DNA from: Plotosus lineatus
Lineage: Eukaryota; Chordata; Actinopteri; Siluriformes; Plotosidae
Assembly: GCA_024760905.1 (NCBI GenBank)
Contig: CM045731.1
Span: 19,090,001-19,154,000, forward strand
DNA length: 64,000 nt
Reading direction: 5' to 3'
Made by a program: the position numbers and the translations under genes. This document shows, in pieces, positions 11,301 through 23,196 of the stretch (positions are counted from its first letter, which is position 1; every line of letters starts with the position of its first letter). Below the pieces are notes generated by a model. The model saw only the letters and a list, made by a program, of their open reading frames with translations. It did no database searches and was not told where the DNA came from.

Positions 11301-11533
11301 TTTGGACATGTACAGAGGAGAGATAGTGAGTATATTGGTAATAGGATGCTGAGGCTGGAACTACCAGGCAGAAGGCCTAGAGGAAGACCAAAGAGACGAT
11401 TCATGTATGTGGTAAAGGAGGACATGAAGGTCGTTGGTGTAAGAGAAGAAGATGCAAAGGATAGGGTGAGATGGAGGCAGATGATTCGCTGTGGCGACCC
11501 CTGAAGGGAAAAGCCGAAAGGAAAAGAAGAAGA
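8377..11533 (+). mobile_element. RTE-clade LINE, copy A, near full length
   Basis: Starts with 'atgcagccgtgagag' or one base later, has a 5' UTR, one long decayed ORF, and a 3' end 'gctgtggcgacccctgaagg' followed by 'aagccgaaagg' and a GAA-rich tail. It is flanked by a perfect 17 bp target duplication at 8360-8376 and 11534-11550. The 3.16 kb length, single ORF with APE endonuclease then RT, and short tandem tail fit the RTE clade (relatives of BovB and fish Expander). The perfect duplication suggests a fairly recent insertion. Confidence 0.9.
8498..11504 (+). pseudogene. RTE endonuclease / reverse transcriptase, inactivated
   Basis: About 1000 codons. The N-terminus is basic (GRRRRRRRGGRR). 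The APE-type endonuclease follows with LNVGTMAGKGKELADMM, VQETRWKGSKAR and, in another frame, GAGFNGHVG and VDYILCR. The RT shows GPDDIPVEVW, FVDLEKAYDRVPREELWY, LHQGSALSPFLFAMVMDRL and FADGIVIC. The C-terminal region ends RWRQMIRCGDP. Damage: an extra C at about 9069-9074 shifts the frame, a lost base near 9193 restores it, an A-run near 9990-10000 shifts it again, and a TAA at 10859-10861 replaces the Tyr codon seen in copy C. The expected GADFN is GAGFN and the expected FADD is FADG, so both catalytic sites are mutated. Confidence 0.9.
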
Positions 11534-11550
11534 GGTGTTGTTTGAATTCA

Positions 11551-11635
11551 CACAGAAATGCCCTGAGCCCCAGACTTGAACCCAGGACCCTCTTGCTGTG
11601 AGGCAGACATGCTAACCACTAAACCTACCATGATA
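11551..11635 (-). repeat. V-SINE head, right part of a split copy
   Basis: Begins at 'cacagaaatgccctgagccc' directly after the RTE target duplication and runs to the tRNA-like head ('cttgctgtgaggcagacatg'). It completes the piece at 7845-8003, so SINE-D and the RTE both lie inside one V-SINE. Confidence 0.7.
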
Positions 11636-11639
11636 TCCA

Positions 11640-12253
11640 GAACACTGATGAGACAAAATATGACATGGATCTGACACTTTTTAAATTCCATTACCACAAA
11701 GTGTGCCATTAAATCTTTTTTCTGTCCAATTGAAGGTTTGTCAGTTTTGAGTGTATTTCACATGCTCTGTGTTTTCTTTGTCTCCTGTTGTTGTTTTTTT
11801 TTGCTTCATTTGTGCTTTGTTAACTAGCTGCATGCAACTTGTTTTATTTTTTGTGTTTTGTTGTATCCTGTACCTCTTGGACTGCTGGCCCACAATAAAC
11901 TCTCATCTAGCATATACTGAACCAAACAAATCCTGAGATCAAGCCACACCAGTATGTTTTCAGATAGTATGTCTGCGTTCCAGGAAATAGAGGTGTAATG
12001 TTAAATACAACAGAGCGTTGGCGTCTTCTGTGAAGTACAACATATGTATTGGAAATATGAATCAACGGGGGGGAAAAATGGCATTGCTTTCAAAATAGTG
12101 ATGGTGAAATTGCTCAACTGAGTTTTGGTACTTTTGCTAGATGCGTGCACAATGCAAACTTCGTTTTTGAATTTAAAGCTAACTTATCTCCTCAGAGATT
12201 TTGTTTTAAAACCCTTGGGAAGTAGGTTGTATTAGAGGCAAGTCAGCAGAGCA

Positions 12254-12295
<42 letters not shown>

Positions 12296-12740
12296 TGAGT
12301 GGTGTCTGCAACTTTAATGAGTTCACAGGTCGTCACATTAACAACAATTCATTGAAACGACAGGCCTCAAACTCAAGGTCTGTATGCCAAATCCCACCCA
12401 TCAACTCATTTTATGCGGCCTATAAGATCTAAAGAATATGATTATGTATTCTTTGCATCAGCCCTTACCATGAAACGTAATTCATCATTGTTCCATTAGG
12501 TGGTGACAGCCTGCTTCAAATAAACATCCAGTCATTCATGACTCAGGGAAATTTGCAAGCTAGCCTGTTAAGCACTGTCAGAAAAACAAAGTGAGTTAAA
12601 TAAAAAAGGGCAAATGCCTACACTATTCATTTCATGTTTTCCCCTTTTTAATAGCTCTTCAGTGATTTGGTCCTCAGCGACCTAGAAATTTATTCATGTG
12701 ACCCTCAGTGAAAATAAGTTGGACACTTCTGACACATACA
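11640..12740. other. Unassigned sequence with a GA microsatellite
   Basis: Contains a GA repeat at 12256-12298. A T-rich stretch with 'aataaa' near 11895 (11750-11935) could be an LTR or 3' UTR remnant, but nothing confirms this. Confidence 0.4.
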
Positions 12741-12772
12741 ATCATTTATTTATTTATTTATTTATTTATTTA
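12741..12772. repeat. (ATTT)n microsatellite
   Basis: About eight tandem tetranucleotides immediately next to a SINE-D 3' end. Confidence 0.9.
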
Positions 12773-13140
12773 GGGGGTGGGTCCCAGTTTTCTCCCCAAA
12801 TTTAGTCATAGCCAACTTCCACCCTTTAAGTACCGCCTTCCCTATCATAAGACCCCCACTTACCAGAAAGGGGCACAAGCACCCCCTCAAAGACACAGTG
12901 TTGCCACCTGCCCCTTTATGAACTGCTGCACACGCATATTTGGGGTAGCCTAACACACTGTCTCTTTGTACAGTTGAGCTCACAGACATCCATGATTGGC
13001 TGGTGATTGCTGTGAGTGACGGGAAAGTGAGTGTATGCCACGAATAGCTCGCAAATGGCTACGACATCAACCATTCAGGTGACACAAACCGAACCAGCGA
13101 TCTCCAGGTTGATGGTCACAAAGCCAGCGTTTAATCACAT
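12773..13140 (-). repeat. SINE-D
   Basis: Reverse-strand copy. The 3' end ('gttttctccccaaatttagt') is at the left; the body 'gattggctggtgattgctgt' leads to the tRNA-like head near 13100 ('gatctccaggttgatggtca'). Confidence 0.75.
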
Positions 13141-13600
13141 GTTGATGTTTTTAATACTCAGAGTAAAAATCATGCGACACATGGTGGGACACTGACAGAG
13201 AAACAGAAAACAGGGGGACACGGAGCCTGGTCACCTGTAAAGCATCAATTGGGAACTGCTCTGGCCATTACAATGGGGCGTTCCACAACCAACCTGCTGC
13301 ATCACGGAACCTTTTTTATGGACTTTTCTTTTTCATCACTAAACCTAATGCTAACTCCAGCAACAATCTCTGTGCTTATTTCTGTTTAACTACCCGACAG
13401 GTGTAGTGTAGTGTCTTGCAGCACTTCCTTAGCCAGATCTTTCGCTGGCCATCAGACTGGAACGGATTCTGATTCACGGCATGTTGGATATAATCATCTG
13501 CCAAAGGAATTAATGTAAATGTCTTTTCCTTCTGCTCATTCAGTCAGATATATGTGAGGATCAAAAGTTGATTAATGGGTGTCTACATAAAGTTTATACA
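13141..13600. other. Unassigned; possible short-repeat end
   Basis: The only familiar piece is 'aatcatctgccaaaggaatt' near 13491, similar to the 3' ends of some fish SINEs. No gene was seen. Confidence 0.4.
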
Positions 13601-13602
13601 CT

Positions 13603-13693
<91 letters not shown>
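13603..13693. repeat. (CA)n followed by (GA)n
   Basis: CA dinucleotides to about 13640, then GA dinucleotides from about 13645, making a compound microsatellite. Confidence 0.95.
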
Positions 13694-13696
<3 letters not shown>

Positions 13697-13929
13697 AAAC
13701 TCAGTGAAGCACACTGAGTAGAGTCGACATCTGAGGTTGTAAATGGTTAGAAAAGATGAGAACAGAATGGATGCGGAGGTAGAGGTGGCAGTTCAAGAAT
13801 GAGTCACCTTCAGCAAACTCTCAGATTAGAAGAAAAATGAGCGGAGAGAAGAGAGAGAGCATGTGACAAAATGTGCAATGCCATCAGTAACAGATAGAGG
13901 AAGCCATACTGCAAGCATGAGATGGATGA

Positions 13930-13949
13930 AATTTCAGAGAGAAACAGAC

Positions 13950-13980
<31 letters not shown>

Positions 13981-14165
13981 GAGAAAGAGAGAATGAAAAT
14001 AGAGCGAGACTGAAAATGAGAAAAAAGAGATAGAAAGAGTGAAACAGACAGAGACAGGAAGAGAGAAAAAAGTGAGAAAGAGAGATGGAGATTGAGACAG
14101 AGAGAAAGAGTAACAGAAAGAAGCGGGGTGGAGAGCGAGACAGAAAGAGAGAAACAAAGACGGGG
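13930..14165. repeat. Imperfect GA purine tract
   Basis: About 235 bp that are almost all purine on the plus strand, with GAGA interrupted by 'aaca' and 'tgag' units. The 132-residue reverse frame (Ser/Leu/Phe repeats) is an artefact of this composition. Confidence 0.85.
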
Positions 14166-14169
14166 GTGG

Positions 14170-14755
14170 GGTGGATAATGGTAGGTACAGTATCAGTAAA
14201 TAATACATATCTACATTACATGCTTTTCAGAACAAAAGTAACATTTGCGTGATTGAGTGAAAAGAGGAAAATAATACTTGTCACGGATTATGTGGCTTGG
14301 CAGGACAAGAAATAACAACTCATTTGGACAACACCATCTGGCAGAAATAGGACAGTGAAATACTTTGCTTGGGTTGTGTGTCAAGGCAAATGTTTACTAC
14401 CTCGAAAAAGATAGCTTGTCTAGACGAAACACAGCCTTATTTGTTACGGTTTACATATACAGACTTGCACCTGTTTTGTTATATCCGGTGCTTTTCCTCA
14501 GCAAAAGAGCAAAGCCGGATGAGATGTTAAAATTAGTGTCTAATTGAGCCAGCCAGATAGACGCTGTGTGGACTGGACAGCGGCGGTAAGCATATGGCTG
14601 CTTGTTTTCTTGCTTGTGTCGATAAAGTGATTTAACGTTATCTGAGGCAGTGTTTATATCTCAGTTCAATAACTTCAGCGGCGATGCTAGGGTTGGTCTG
14701 CAGCTCAAAAATATCTCAACATCATGAACGATTACTCATCCATTCATCAAGTTAT
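14170..14755. other. Unassigned sequence
   Basis: A donor-like 'gcggtaagc' occurs near 14583, but there is no coding frame or acceptor to support an exon. Confidence 0.4.
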
Positions 14756-14756
14756 C

Positions 14757-15080
14757 TCTGCTAGCATGTCCATCTGACAGCACGATCGGCCTGGGTTCGA
14801 GTCTCAAGCCCGGCGAGCATCTTTCTGTGTGGAGCTTGCATGATCTCCCTGTCTGTGTGCATCAGTTTCCTCTGAAAGTTCACAGACATGCACATCAGGC
14901 TATTCCAGATTGACCAGAGGTGTTCCAGAGGTGTGAATGTGGGTGTGAATGGTTGGCCCTGTGATGGTCTGACAAGCTGTACAGAAGAGTATGTGCCTGC
15001 CTCCCCTCCATTTCTCAGTGGAGGCTGAGATGGACTTCAGCCTCCCTGAGACCCTAACAGGATAAAAGCACTTCATTGTC
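14757..15080 (+). repeat. V-SINE
   Basis: Head with 'gggttcgagtctcaagcc', core 'catcagtttcctctgaaag', 'ggttggccctgtgatggtct' and the 3' end. The core is diverged. Confidence 0.75.
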
Positions 15081-15174
15081 ATTCATGAATTATATTTTCT
15101 ATCACGAGCTTTGGATTTTTGACTGAAAGAACAAAATCATGGCATCATACGAACAGATAAAATGAGCTTCCTTC

Positions 15175-15500
15175 ATAGTGTGGCAGGGCTGTGCCTCAGA
15201 GACGATGTGGAGAAGCTTGGCCATCTGGGCAGAGCTTAGAGTCTAACCGGCTCAGGATCTGATTAGAATGCCGCCCTGGTGTGATGTTTCGGGCATGTCC
15301 AACCCGGAACAGACCCCGAGGTCGACCAGGAACATGCTGGAGGCACTATGTTTATCATCTGGTTTGGAACCACCTTGGTGGAAGAGCTGGAGAAAGTGGC
15401 TGGGAAGAGGGATGTCTGAACCTCACTACTTAGGCATGTACCCCCCCATCCCCAATGACCTGACCCCCGACCAAGCAGAAGAAGATGATGATGATAACTG
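15175..15500 (+). mobile_element. 3' end of a fish non-LTR retrotransposon
   Basis: Shows 'gaagagctggagaaagtggc' and 'catgctggaggcactatg', ending in an 'agaagatgatgatgat' tail. From memory, a very common fish repeat ends this way, encoding a segment like WRDY...ELEEVAGEREVW. Here it is broken by frameshifts. The LINE clade is not determined. Confidence 0.6.
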
Positions 15501-15511
15501 AATTAGCACAC

Positions 15512-16334
<823 letters not shown>

Positions 16335-16608
16335 CGGCCGAAATGCTTAATCCTATAAGGGTTAAGGAAGGCTGAACAACTCACCAGACCACCGCAAGGC
16401 CAACACGGATACAACCTCACACTCACACCGAGTGGCAATCTGAAACAGTGAGTAAGCCGAATGTTTTTGATTGTGAAAGAAATACCAGAGTATCTGGAGT
16501 AATCCCACGCAAGCATGTGGACAGCATGCAAACCCCAGATATAAACGAACCCAAGACCTTGTTGCTGTAAGATGGGCGTGATAACCCCTACGCCACTGTG
16601 TTGCCCAG
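16335..16608 (-). repeat. V-SINE
   Basis: Reverse-strand copy from 'tgcttaatcctataagggtt' to the head near 16605 ('cttgttgctgtaagatggg'). The core is decayed. Confidence 0.7.
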
Positions 16609-16618
16609 CAGGTATACA

Positions 16619-16968
16619 TTCATTTTCTGAACAGCTTAATCCTAATTAGGGTCGCGGGGATGCTGGCACCCATCACAGCTGATTCTGGGCAAGGTACACC
16701 CTGGACAGCTCGCCAGGCCATCGCAGGGCCAACAACTCACACAACCAATCATACTCACACTCACGCCTGGGGTGATTTGAAACAGCCAATTAACCTACTG
16801 TACATGTTTATGGACTGTGGGGGAAAACCGGAGTACCTGGAGGAAACCCCCACAAACACTGAGTAAACATGCAAACTCCACACACAAATTTTTGTGCTGG
16901 GAATTGAACCCAGGAACTTCTTGCTGTGAGGCGGATGTTCTAACCACCATGCCACCGTGTTGCCCAGA
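16619..16968 (-). repeat. V-SINE, full length with target duplication
   Basis: A well-preserved copy running from 'gcttaatcctaattagggtc' to 'accatgccaccgtgttgccc'. The 10 bp 'aggtatacat' flanks it at 16609-16618 and 16969-16978. It inserted directly next to the older copy at 16335. Confidence 0.85.
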
Positions 16969-17039
16969 AGGTATACATATAAATAAGAATTTTTTAAAAA
17001 GAAAAAAGACTGATGTCATTTCCTCTGAACACCATAACG

Positions 17040-17309
17040 CAAGGGTCACCAACATGGTGCCTGTCGGCTCCAGTTCGCCCGCCAGGACATGAGTTGCCCG
17101 TGGGCCTGTTCAATCAATCAATTAATCGATCAATCAAATCAAATCAATATCTTCACATAGATGAATATCTTGAATTATTAACGATATTATATAAATGAAG
17201 GAAATTTAGCAAATTTGTTATTTCAGAAGTGTGTATCGACCTGGTCGCCCTTCGCATTAATTGGTACCCAAGAAGTTGATCTCAGTTTCAAAAAGGGTGG
17301 TGACCCCTG
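17040..17309. mobile_element. hAT-type MITE, 270 bp
   Basis: Ends are 'caagggtcaccaac' and 'gtggtgacccctg', an imperfect terminal inverted repeat of hAT type. An 8 bp target duplication follows the hAT rule: 'ccataacg' at 17032-17039 and 'ccatagcg' at 17310-17317, one mismatch. It has no coding capacity, so any movement would have needed a transposase from elsewhere. Confidence 0.8.
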
Positions 17310-17317
17310 CCATAGCG

Positions 17318-17711
17318 AATAGCAGGTAACGATAATCGATAACCAAAACACCTGAAGAAAAACGTCTAATGATTTGGGTTGAAAAATGTCTGCCATTTAA
17401 ATTTTTTTTTTTAAATAATTTGAAGGATGAATCGAGAGAATGGAATATATCCTGTGCTCGATGTGCGATTCCTTATTCCTCATTCCTGTCACCACATCAT
17501 TTGTAAGAGCAAAGCAGAGCAGCTGTGATGGGGGTTAAAAAAAAAAAAAACACCTAAATGATTCACTGTGAATAAGGTTACTTATCGAGTACATACAGTA
17601 ACAGGAATGTCAAGACCAGTCATAAATCTAAAGGCGGAATGATAAACAGAATCTAAAGGTTTTAAAACAGAAGTGGATGCATTTCTATAAATCACATCAC
17701 CACAATCCTGC
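17318..17711. other. Unassigned sequence
   Basis: Two short homopolymer runs (17401, 17538). No gene seen. Confidence 0.45.
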
Positions 17712-17955
17712 TACTGCAGCTAACTGGGTTATCGAAGGCTGGCCATGTCTCTCACTATGGTGAGAGGTTCATATAAAAGAACCATTGCTGACTTTCGTCA
17801 AGAGTAGCTGCACAGCCATTGGTGTGTTTCTGCCCTACGAATGGTCTGGTGAGCCATCCAGGGAGTACTCTGCCCTCGCACAGAGTCGGCTGAGATGGGC
17901 GCCAGCCTCCCTGTGACCCTAATTAGGAGTAAGTGGTTCAGAAAATGAATGAATG
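17712..17955 (+). repeat. Chimeric SINE: SINE-A body with V-SINE tail
   Basis: SINE-A body from 'ctgcagctaactgggttatc' to 'ggtgtgtttctgccct', then V-SINE 3' sequence ('atggtctggtgagccatcc' to 'gttcagaaaatgaatgaatg'). The head is missing. Same arrangement as the copies at 40250 and 44880. Confidence 0.8.
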
Positions 17956-19129
17956 CACGAACATCACAATAATCCAACTTGGGGAGTATTACTGAGTGCA
18001 CAATCTTTTTGTTTTTTTTTTTACTTTCGAGATTGAACAAGTCCTATTTCTGTACATAAAAAATTTTTACTGATCTTTTTTGGTTAAAATATTCAATATG
18101 CACATTAAAAGTCAGCTTTTTATCCAGTCAAATACCCAAATATTTATAATTGGAGACAAGCTCAATTTAGCTACCCTGCAGGCTACAAATATGAAGATAA
18201 AAAGAGCCTTTTTTTCAAGCTTTGGTAAACACCATCGACTTTGTTTTGTCCTCAAATAAGACAAACTTCAACTCAATTGGAGATCATTGAATAGAGTTAA
18301 AATCATGCTGAAATCTTTATCATGGATCCACGGTAAGGAAACTGGAAGAAGAAGTTGAATATCAAGAAGAAATGAACACAAATCATGAATAAAGATGATT
18401 TTATAGCAAGGTGGTGGTTGGGAGTTGTTTTAATTTATACAAATTTCTCATGGGATTAAGTCGAAAACCAAAACCAGTTTCACAATCTGCACTATTGCCG
18501 AGGCTCTGGGCCTGTTTTTCTTGTTTATACTCATCCGGCTTTTTCCCCGATACCATCTGTGAATCACTCAAATGATGCTTGTAATGAAATGAAACTGTTC
18601 CCAAATGTACTCGGGGAACAAACACAATTTAAATTCAGATAAATTTATATTATGATAAATTCCCATTAGCGAAATATGAAAGTTTTTGAGATCAGGAGAA
18701 AAACAACAGAGAGTTGAGGTCAAAAGTTTATATTCACACAAATTATTGACATGAAATGTTATGACAGTTTCGATTTGGTACACTTAAAACCTCATAATGT
18801 TAATGCTTCCATCCAACAATGTAACAAAGGTTTATAAAAATATCACCGCAGTTTAAATCAAATTCAGATCTATTTCAACTTTATTTGCACATATGTAATA
18901 TAACCCTAACCCAAGGATGCCTACCACCAAATTAAAATGTAATACTGTATAGTCTTCCACCAATTAGTGGTGCTTAATTTATTACAGCTCTCCGAGGTGC
19001 ACAGCTGAAAAAAGTGCTTAAGTCAACGACAGAATGTAAATAGAGCCGATTTTCATAAGTGATGCCCTGATTTCGGCTTTGGTCCAGATGTGCAGCGTAA
19101 CTGCCCTCATGGCAAATTAGCCACGGACT
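17956..19129. other. Unassigned AT-rich sequence
   Basis: About 1.2 kb without a recognised repeat or exon; frames are short and lack domains. Confidence 0.45.
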
Positions 19130-19300
19130 TGATTAAAGTTGAGACGTTAGCTTAATGTGTATGTTTTTGGACTGTAGGAGGAAACCTGTGTACCCTGACA
19201 AAAACCCACAAAAGTACAAGGAGAACATGCAAACTACACAGAAACGTCCTCAACGAACCCGGGACCTCATTGCAGCGAAGTAAACATGCTAAACTGATAG
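19130..19300 (-). repeat. V-SINE, 5' half
   Basis: Reverse copy from 'gcttaatgtgtatgtttttg' through the core to the head ('cattgcagcgaagtaaacat'). Confidence 0.65.
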
Positions 19301-20236
19301 TAAAAAAAAATTAAAAAATAAAATAAATGAATTGGCACTAAACACAGAGTGTTTTCTTGTTAGTTACCTATAGGGGAGGTATTTACTTATTCTGTCATTT
19401 GGTTGGGAAATAATTGGGCCGACTAGTGGAAGACTGATCTGAACCTTGAGTGTGATCAGACAATGCGGCTCTAGCTAAAAAGGCCAGAGCCCTGGAGAAT
19501 GCAAGAATGGGGTCAAAGATGTCTGAGTCCTGACGAACCTCTAAAGACTTTCCAGCTGCAGCTCAAAAGGAACAACTGCCATCGAGGGAGAATGGAAATC
19601 AAACGCTTTTCCCTCTGGTGTGGACCCGTCTCTGCTGCCAGAGAGCCACTTGGGTTGGAGCTGCATAATTCACATCCTGCTTGGCTCAATCTATGGCCTC
19701 CTTGGCTCTGTTTGAAGTGAGCTCTGGGTTACCCCATCCAATTACCTACGGGAAGTGGCAACAGATGTTTCATTTAGGAAACTTTTTTCCTCCTCCTATT
19801 AAAAAAAATCCCTGAAGTGACTTGAATGAATAGGTGTTCATGCAAGTTTTTAATGTGGAGGATTTGTAATTTTTTTTAAACTCGGTTTCTAAAGAAAAGG
19901 AAAGAAAGGTTTCAGAAGAACCTTTCAGACAGCTGGCCAGTAGGCAGGTTCCAATTAACAAAATATACAGAGAAACTTATCAGGAAAAAGACCCATACAC
20001 TTGTGTAAAAAAGGAATTGGAAAGAAGGTGTGTACAATTAGGGCACTGGAGCTCATGCCGGCTGTAGCTGTGTTTATTAACTGTACTAGGAGGTTGTGTT
20101 GTTAGTGCCTGTGTTGGTTTGTTAGGTGTCTCACATACACACACACACACGCACGCACACACACACAAAATTAAACTTTTCTCATGGTACATGTATAAAT
20201 ACAGGGTAACGAAGTACAATTTAGCATACAATTAGA
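19301..20236. other. Unassigned; possible conserved block
   Basis: 19430-19740 is GC-richer than its surroundings and free of repeats. A short CA run lies at 20134-20166. Confidence 0.4.
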
Positions 20237-20277
20237 AGCAGTTATGTACATATGGGCAGTTATGTACATATGGGCAG
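20237..20277. repeat. Tandem duplication of 19 bp
   Basis: The unit 'cagttatgtacatatggg' plus one base appears twice in a row. Confidence 0.85.
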
Positions 20278-20562
20278 CATGAAGGTGTGAATAAATTAGC
20301 ATTAATTTAAATAGTAGTTGTAATATATACAGATGTTCTAAATTACTATACAGAAGAAGAAAATATGCAGCTGTAATGTTTGCATGCTATCCTCATTAAA
20401 ATATGAAAACCTATAAATGTTTGGGTGGTTTTAGTTAAAGCAGACACTGTTCTTTCATGTGTGATTTTGACAAAGATCAGATCACATTTGATGGTGATTT
20501 TATGCAGAAATGTGAGAAATTCCAAAATGTTCAGATACTTTACCACTGTACATTATGTACAT

Positions 20563-21353
20563 ACCATATTCGGCGTGATAAGCGCCCAGGGCACTTAAAA
20601 AAATCGGAGTGGGTGAGCGCTTATTAAAATGTTACCAGCGGAGTGGAAGGGTAAGTGCTTATTACCGTCAAGGTGGAAAACATGAATAATAACAGAACAA
20701 TAAAAGAGTTACTGGTATTTGTGTTATTCATTTTGTGGTGTCAACCAAACCACTTACATGAAAGCTGAAAATAAACAGAAAACAGCATAAATTAAAAAAA
20801 AGCCTTTTCCTTCCCTTACTTTTCCCTCCCAGTTCTGTTCCTTTAAACATTTCCTTTAAACATTTTCCCAAGTAAAATGAGCCAATCAACACGAATGTCA
20901 ACTTTAGCACATGGCAAGTTGAACCAATCAACACGAACATAAACAAAAGCACATGGTCTTTAAATTTATGAAGTTAGTGAGCAGGAGAATCGGGTGAAAA
21001 ATACTTGTCATCACTTTCTGATAGGTCCATATCTGGCTCATTGCTCCATTCATTCAGAGCATCCCATAGTTTTGCTGGAGCAATTTCTAATGGTTCATCA
21101 GTTGTTGGACATTTACCAAGAGAACAGCAAAATATTTTACTGTTTTTTTTTAAAGCACAGCGAAACAATCAAATGTGTTGTTACTGATGAACATTATAGA
21201 CATTCCCCAGTGGCAGGGTGTTTTGAAATACCGTGTAAACTGTTTTACAGCAGTGAACGCCTCATTTTCTGATTACAGAGTCTGATCGAATGAAATTGGT
21301 AAGTTTGATCTACGATTTTGCCCCCAGTACACATGGGCGGTTATTATAGATAA
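20563..21353 (-). mobile_element. Possible degenerate DNA transposon
   Basis: The left end 'accatattcggcgtgataag' and the reverse complement of the right end near 21335-21350 share a 'taataa(g)cgccc' pattern, a weak terminal inverted repeat. Inside, a reverse frame at 20974-21168 encodes KLWDALNEWSNEPDMD and ESDDKYFSPD, resembling the acidic tail of pogo-like transposases. The superfamily is not certain. Confidence 0.35.
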
Positions 21354-21406
21354 GATGGAAAACACGGGGGGTGGGGTGGGGGTGGGGGTGGGGGGTTTGA
21401 TAGCTA

Positions 21407-21601
21407 TGCAGCTACTCTTGTTTAAATTTACCAATAGTTCTTTTACACCTCACACCATAGACACTGAGAGACATGGCCAACCTTTGAAAACCCGGTTAGC
21501 TGCACTGGGGTGGACAGTGATAACCTGCCGAGAATGTCGCTTGAACCCCCAACCTTAGGATCAGTGATCCAGCACCTTTACCACCAGGCCACCACTGCCC
21601 C
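21407..21601 (-). repeat. SINE-A, 5' part
   Basis: Reverse copy with the head at the right ('accaggccaccactgcccc') and the body to 'tgcagctactcttg'. The tail is absent. Confidence 0.75.
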
Positions 21602-21609
21602 AGAAGTAC

Positions 21610-21812
21610 ATATGTATTAGGTACCAATTGGTCTAATGTGCATGCCCTTCAGACAGTAAGAGGAAACAAGAGAACCCGAAGAAAACCCATTCAAGCATGG
21701 GAACAACATGTAAAATCCACACAGAACTTCCGTGCACAGCCTGGGACTAGAACTCAGGAGCTTCTTCCTATGAAGCAGACGTGCGAACCACGAGTTAACC
21801 ACTGCTGTCCCT
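21610..21812 (-). repeat. V-SINE, 5' half
   Basis: Reverse copy from 'aattggtctaatgtgcatg' through the core to the head ('cttcctatgaagcagacgtg'). Confidence 0.7.
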
Positions 21813-21814
21813 GC

Positions 21815-22705
21815 TTACGTCCCTGCTTACCTCCCTCTCTCCCTCTATCTGTTTTTCGCTCTCTCCCACTGATCTGCTAAATTAAAATTTGTATGGAATA
21901 AGGCATGAAATAAGGCTAATATTCATCAAAGGTCAGTGTTTATACCGTTTCTAAACAGAATGTGTTGTGTCTAACAAACTAAAGTGAATTCTGGTCATTG
22001 AATGAAGAAAGTTAAAAAGGCTGCAATCAATAAATCTGCCCTTTAAGCTAACCTTTAAACATTTATAACTTCTCCCCACAAGCTGGCTCTCAGAAAAATT
22101 GAGACTGCACTTTATAATGATCTCATTTACATTTCCAGGAACCGGGACATAACATAGTTTTAAGTGAGAGAAGCGAATGAGTCACCGATCATCACTCTGA
22201 CTCTCATCTTAAATCCAAGCACATGCACGTGTGATGACCGCAGACGGTGACCTTTAGATTTAGGAGAGATTCGGGAGTCTTTGAGTGTGTTAGATGGAAA
22301 TACAGAAAGAGAGAAAAAAGAAAGCCAGACTGAGCTACATCTCCTAGAACCTTCTGGTTAGGCCCAGTTGGGACGCGGCCCAGTTAAGAATTTGAAAACT
22401 TTGGCAGAGGGGCAAAGGCTGCCTGCGGCGTGACTCTTATCTTAAGCCTGGTATGCTCCCTGTAGTCGTTCTCCATCCATTGCTTGTCTGTCTCTAATGC
22501 CAGTTATTAATTGGAGCCATGGAAGCTTTCAGAAGTACAGCGAGAGGTGTTTAACCTCTGCTCAAATTAAAGTGACCCCTTTTAAAGAGAGAACCCATTC
22601 AATAATAAAAAAAAGTCCAAAAATTCTCTGGCACATGATCAGCTTATTGGTTAATTTCCTCAAATGGGGACAAATACACTGTACCAACCAAAAGTCTTTA
22701 CAGTT
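21815..22705. other. Unassigned; possible conserved non-coding block
   Basis: 22060-22560 is non-repetitive and moderately GC-rich, without a long frame. The rest is AT-rich. Confidence 0.4.
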
Positions 22706-22841
22706 AAAGCGTTGGGGACAGCATGTAGTGGTTACATGTCCATCCTCACAGCAAATAGGTTCCGGGTACGAGTCCCAGGCTCGGGTATCTCTGTGTGAAG
22801 TTTATGACCGTTTCCACTGAGTACTCCGGTTTCCTCCCATC
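22706..22841 (+). repeat. V-SINE, 5' half (left arm of an inverted pair)
   Basis: Head and core up to 'ctccggtttcctcccatc', then an abrupt switch to an inverted copy. Confidence 0.75.
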
Positions 22842-23078
22842 ACAGGGCCAACACTCACACAACTGTTCACATTTATACCCAGGGGCAATTACAACAGCCA
22901 GTTCACCTAATGTGTGTGCGTTTGAAATGCAGGAGTAAACCAGAGTGGCTGTCGGAAACACATACAAGCATGAGGAGAATGTACAAACTCAATACCCTCG
23001 CCAAGCCTGGGACTAGAACCCAGGACCTTCTTACTCTGAGGGGTACATGCTAACCACGAACTCACCATGCCACTGAGA
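22842..23078 (-). repeat. V-SINE (right arm of an inverted pair)
   Basis: Starts at 'acagggccaacactcacac' and runs through the core to the head near 23070 on the reverse strand. With the left arm it makes an inverted repeat of about 130 bp arms. Confidence 0.75.
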
Positions 23079-23102
23079 AACTTACTTGCCTACCTATATA
23101 CT

Positions 23103-23193
<91 letters not shown>
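23103..23193. repeat. (CA)n microsatellite
   Basis: About 45 uninterrupted units. Confidence 0.98.

Positions 23194-23196
<3 letters not shown>

Noticed and set aside
10652..11551. 299-codon reverse frame opposite the RTE
   Set aside because: It mirrors the RTE coding strand. Similar reverse frames appear opposite every RTE copy (for example 49318-50124), as expected from composition.
11750..11935. Possible LTR fragment with AATAAA
   Set aside because: T-rich sequence and one poly(A) motif only. No paired LTR, TG/CA ends or target duplication found.
13810..14208. 132-codon Ser/Leu/Phe-rich reverse frame that could pass as a membrane protein
   Set aside because: It is the pyrimidine strand of a GA tract.
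14480..14590. Possible 5' non-coding exon with donor-like 'gcggtaagc'
   Set aside because: A single donor match without a promoter, acceptor or reading frame is not enough.
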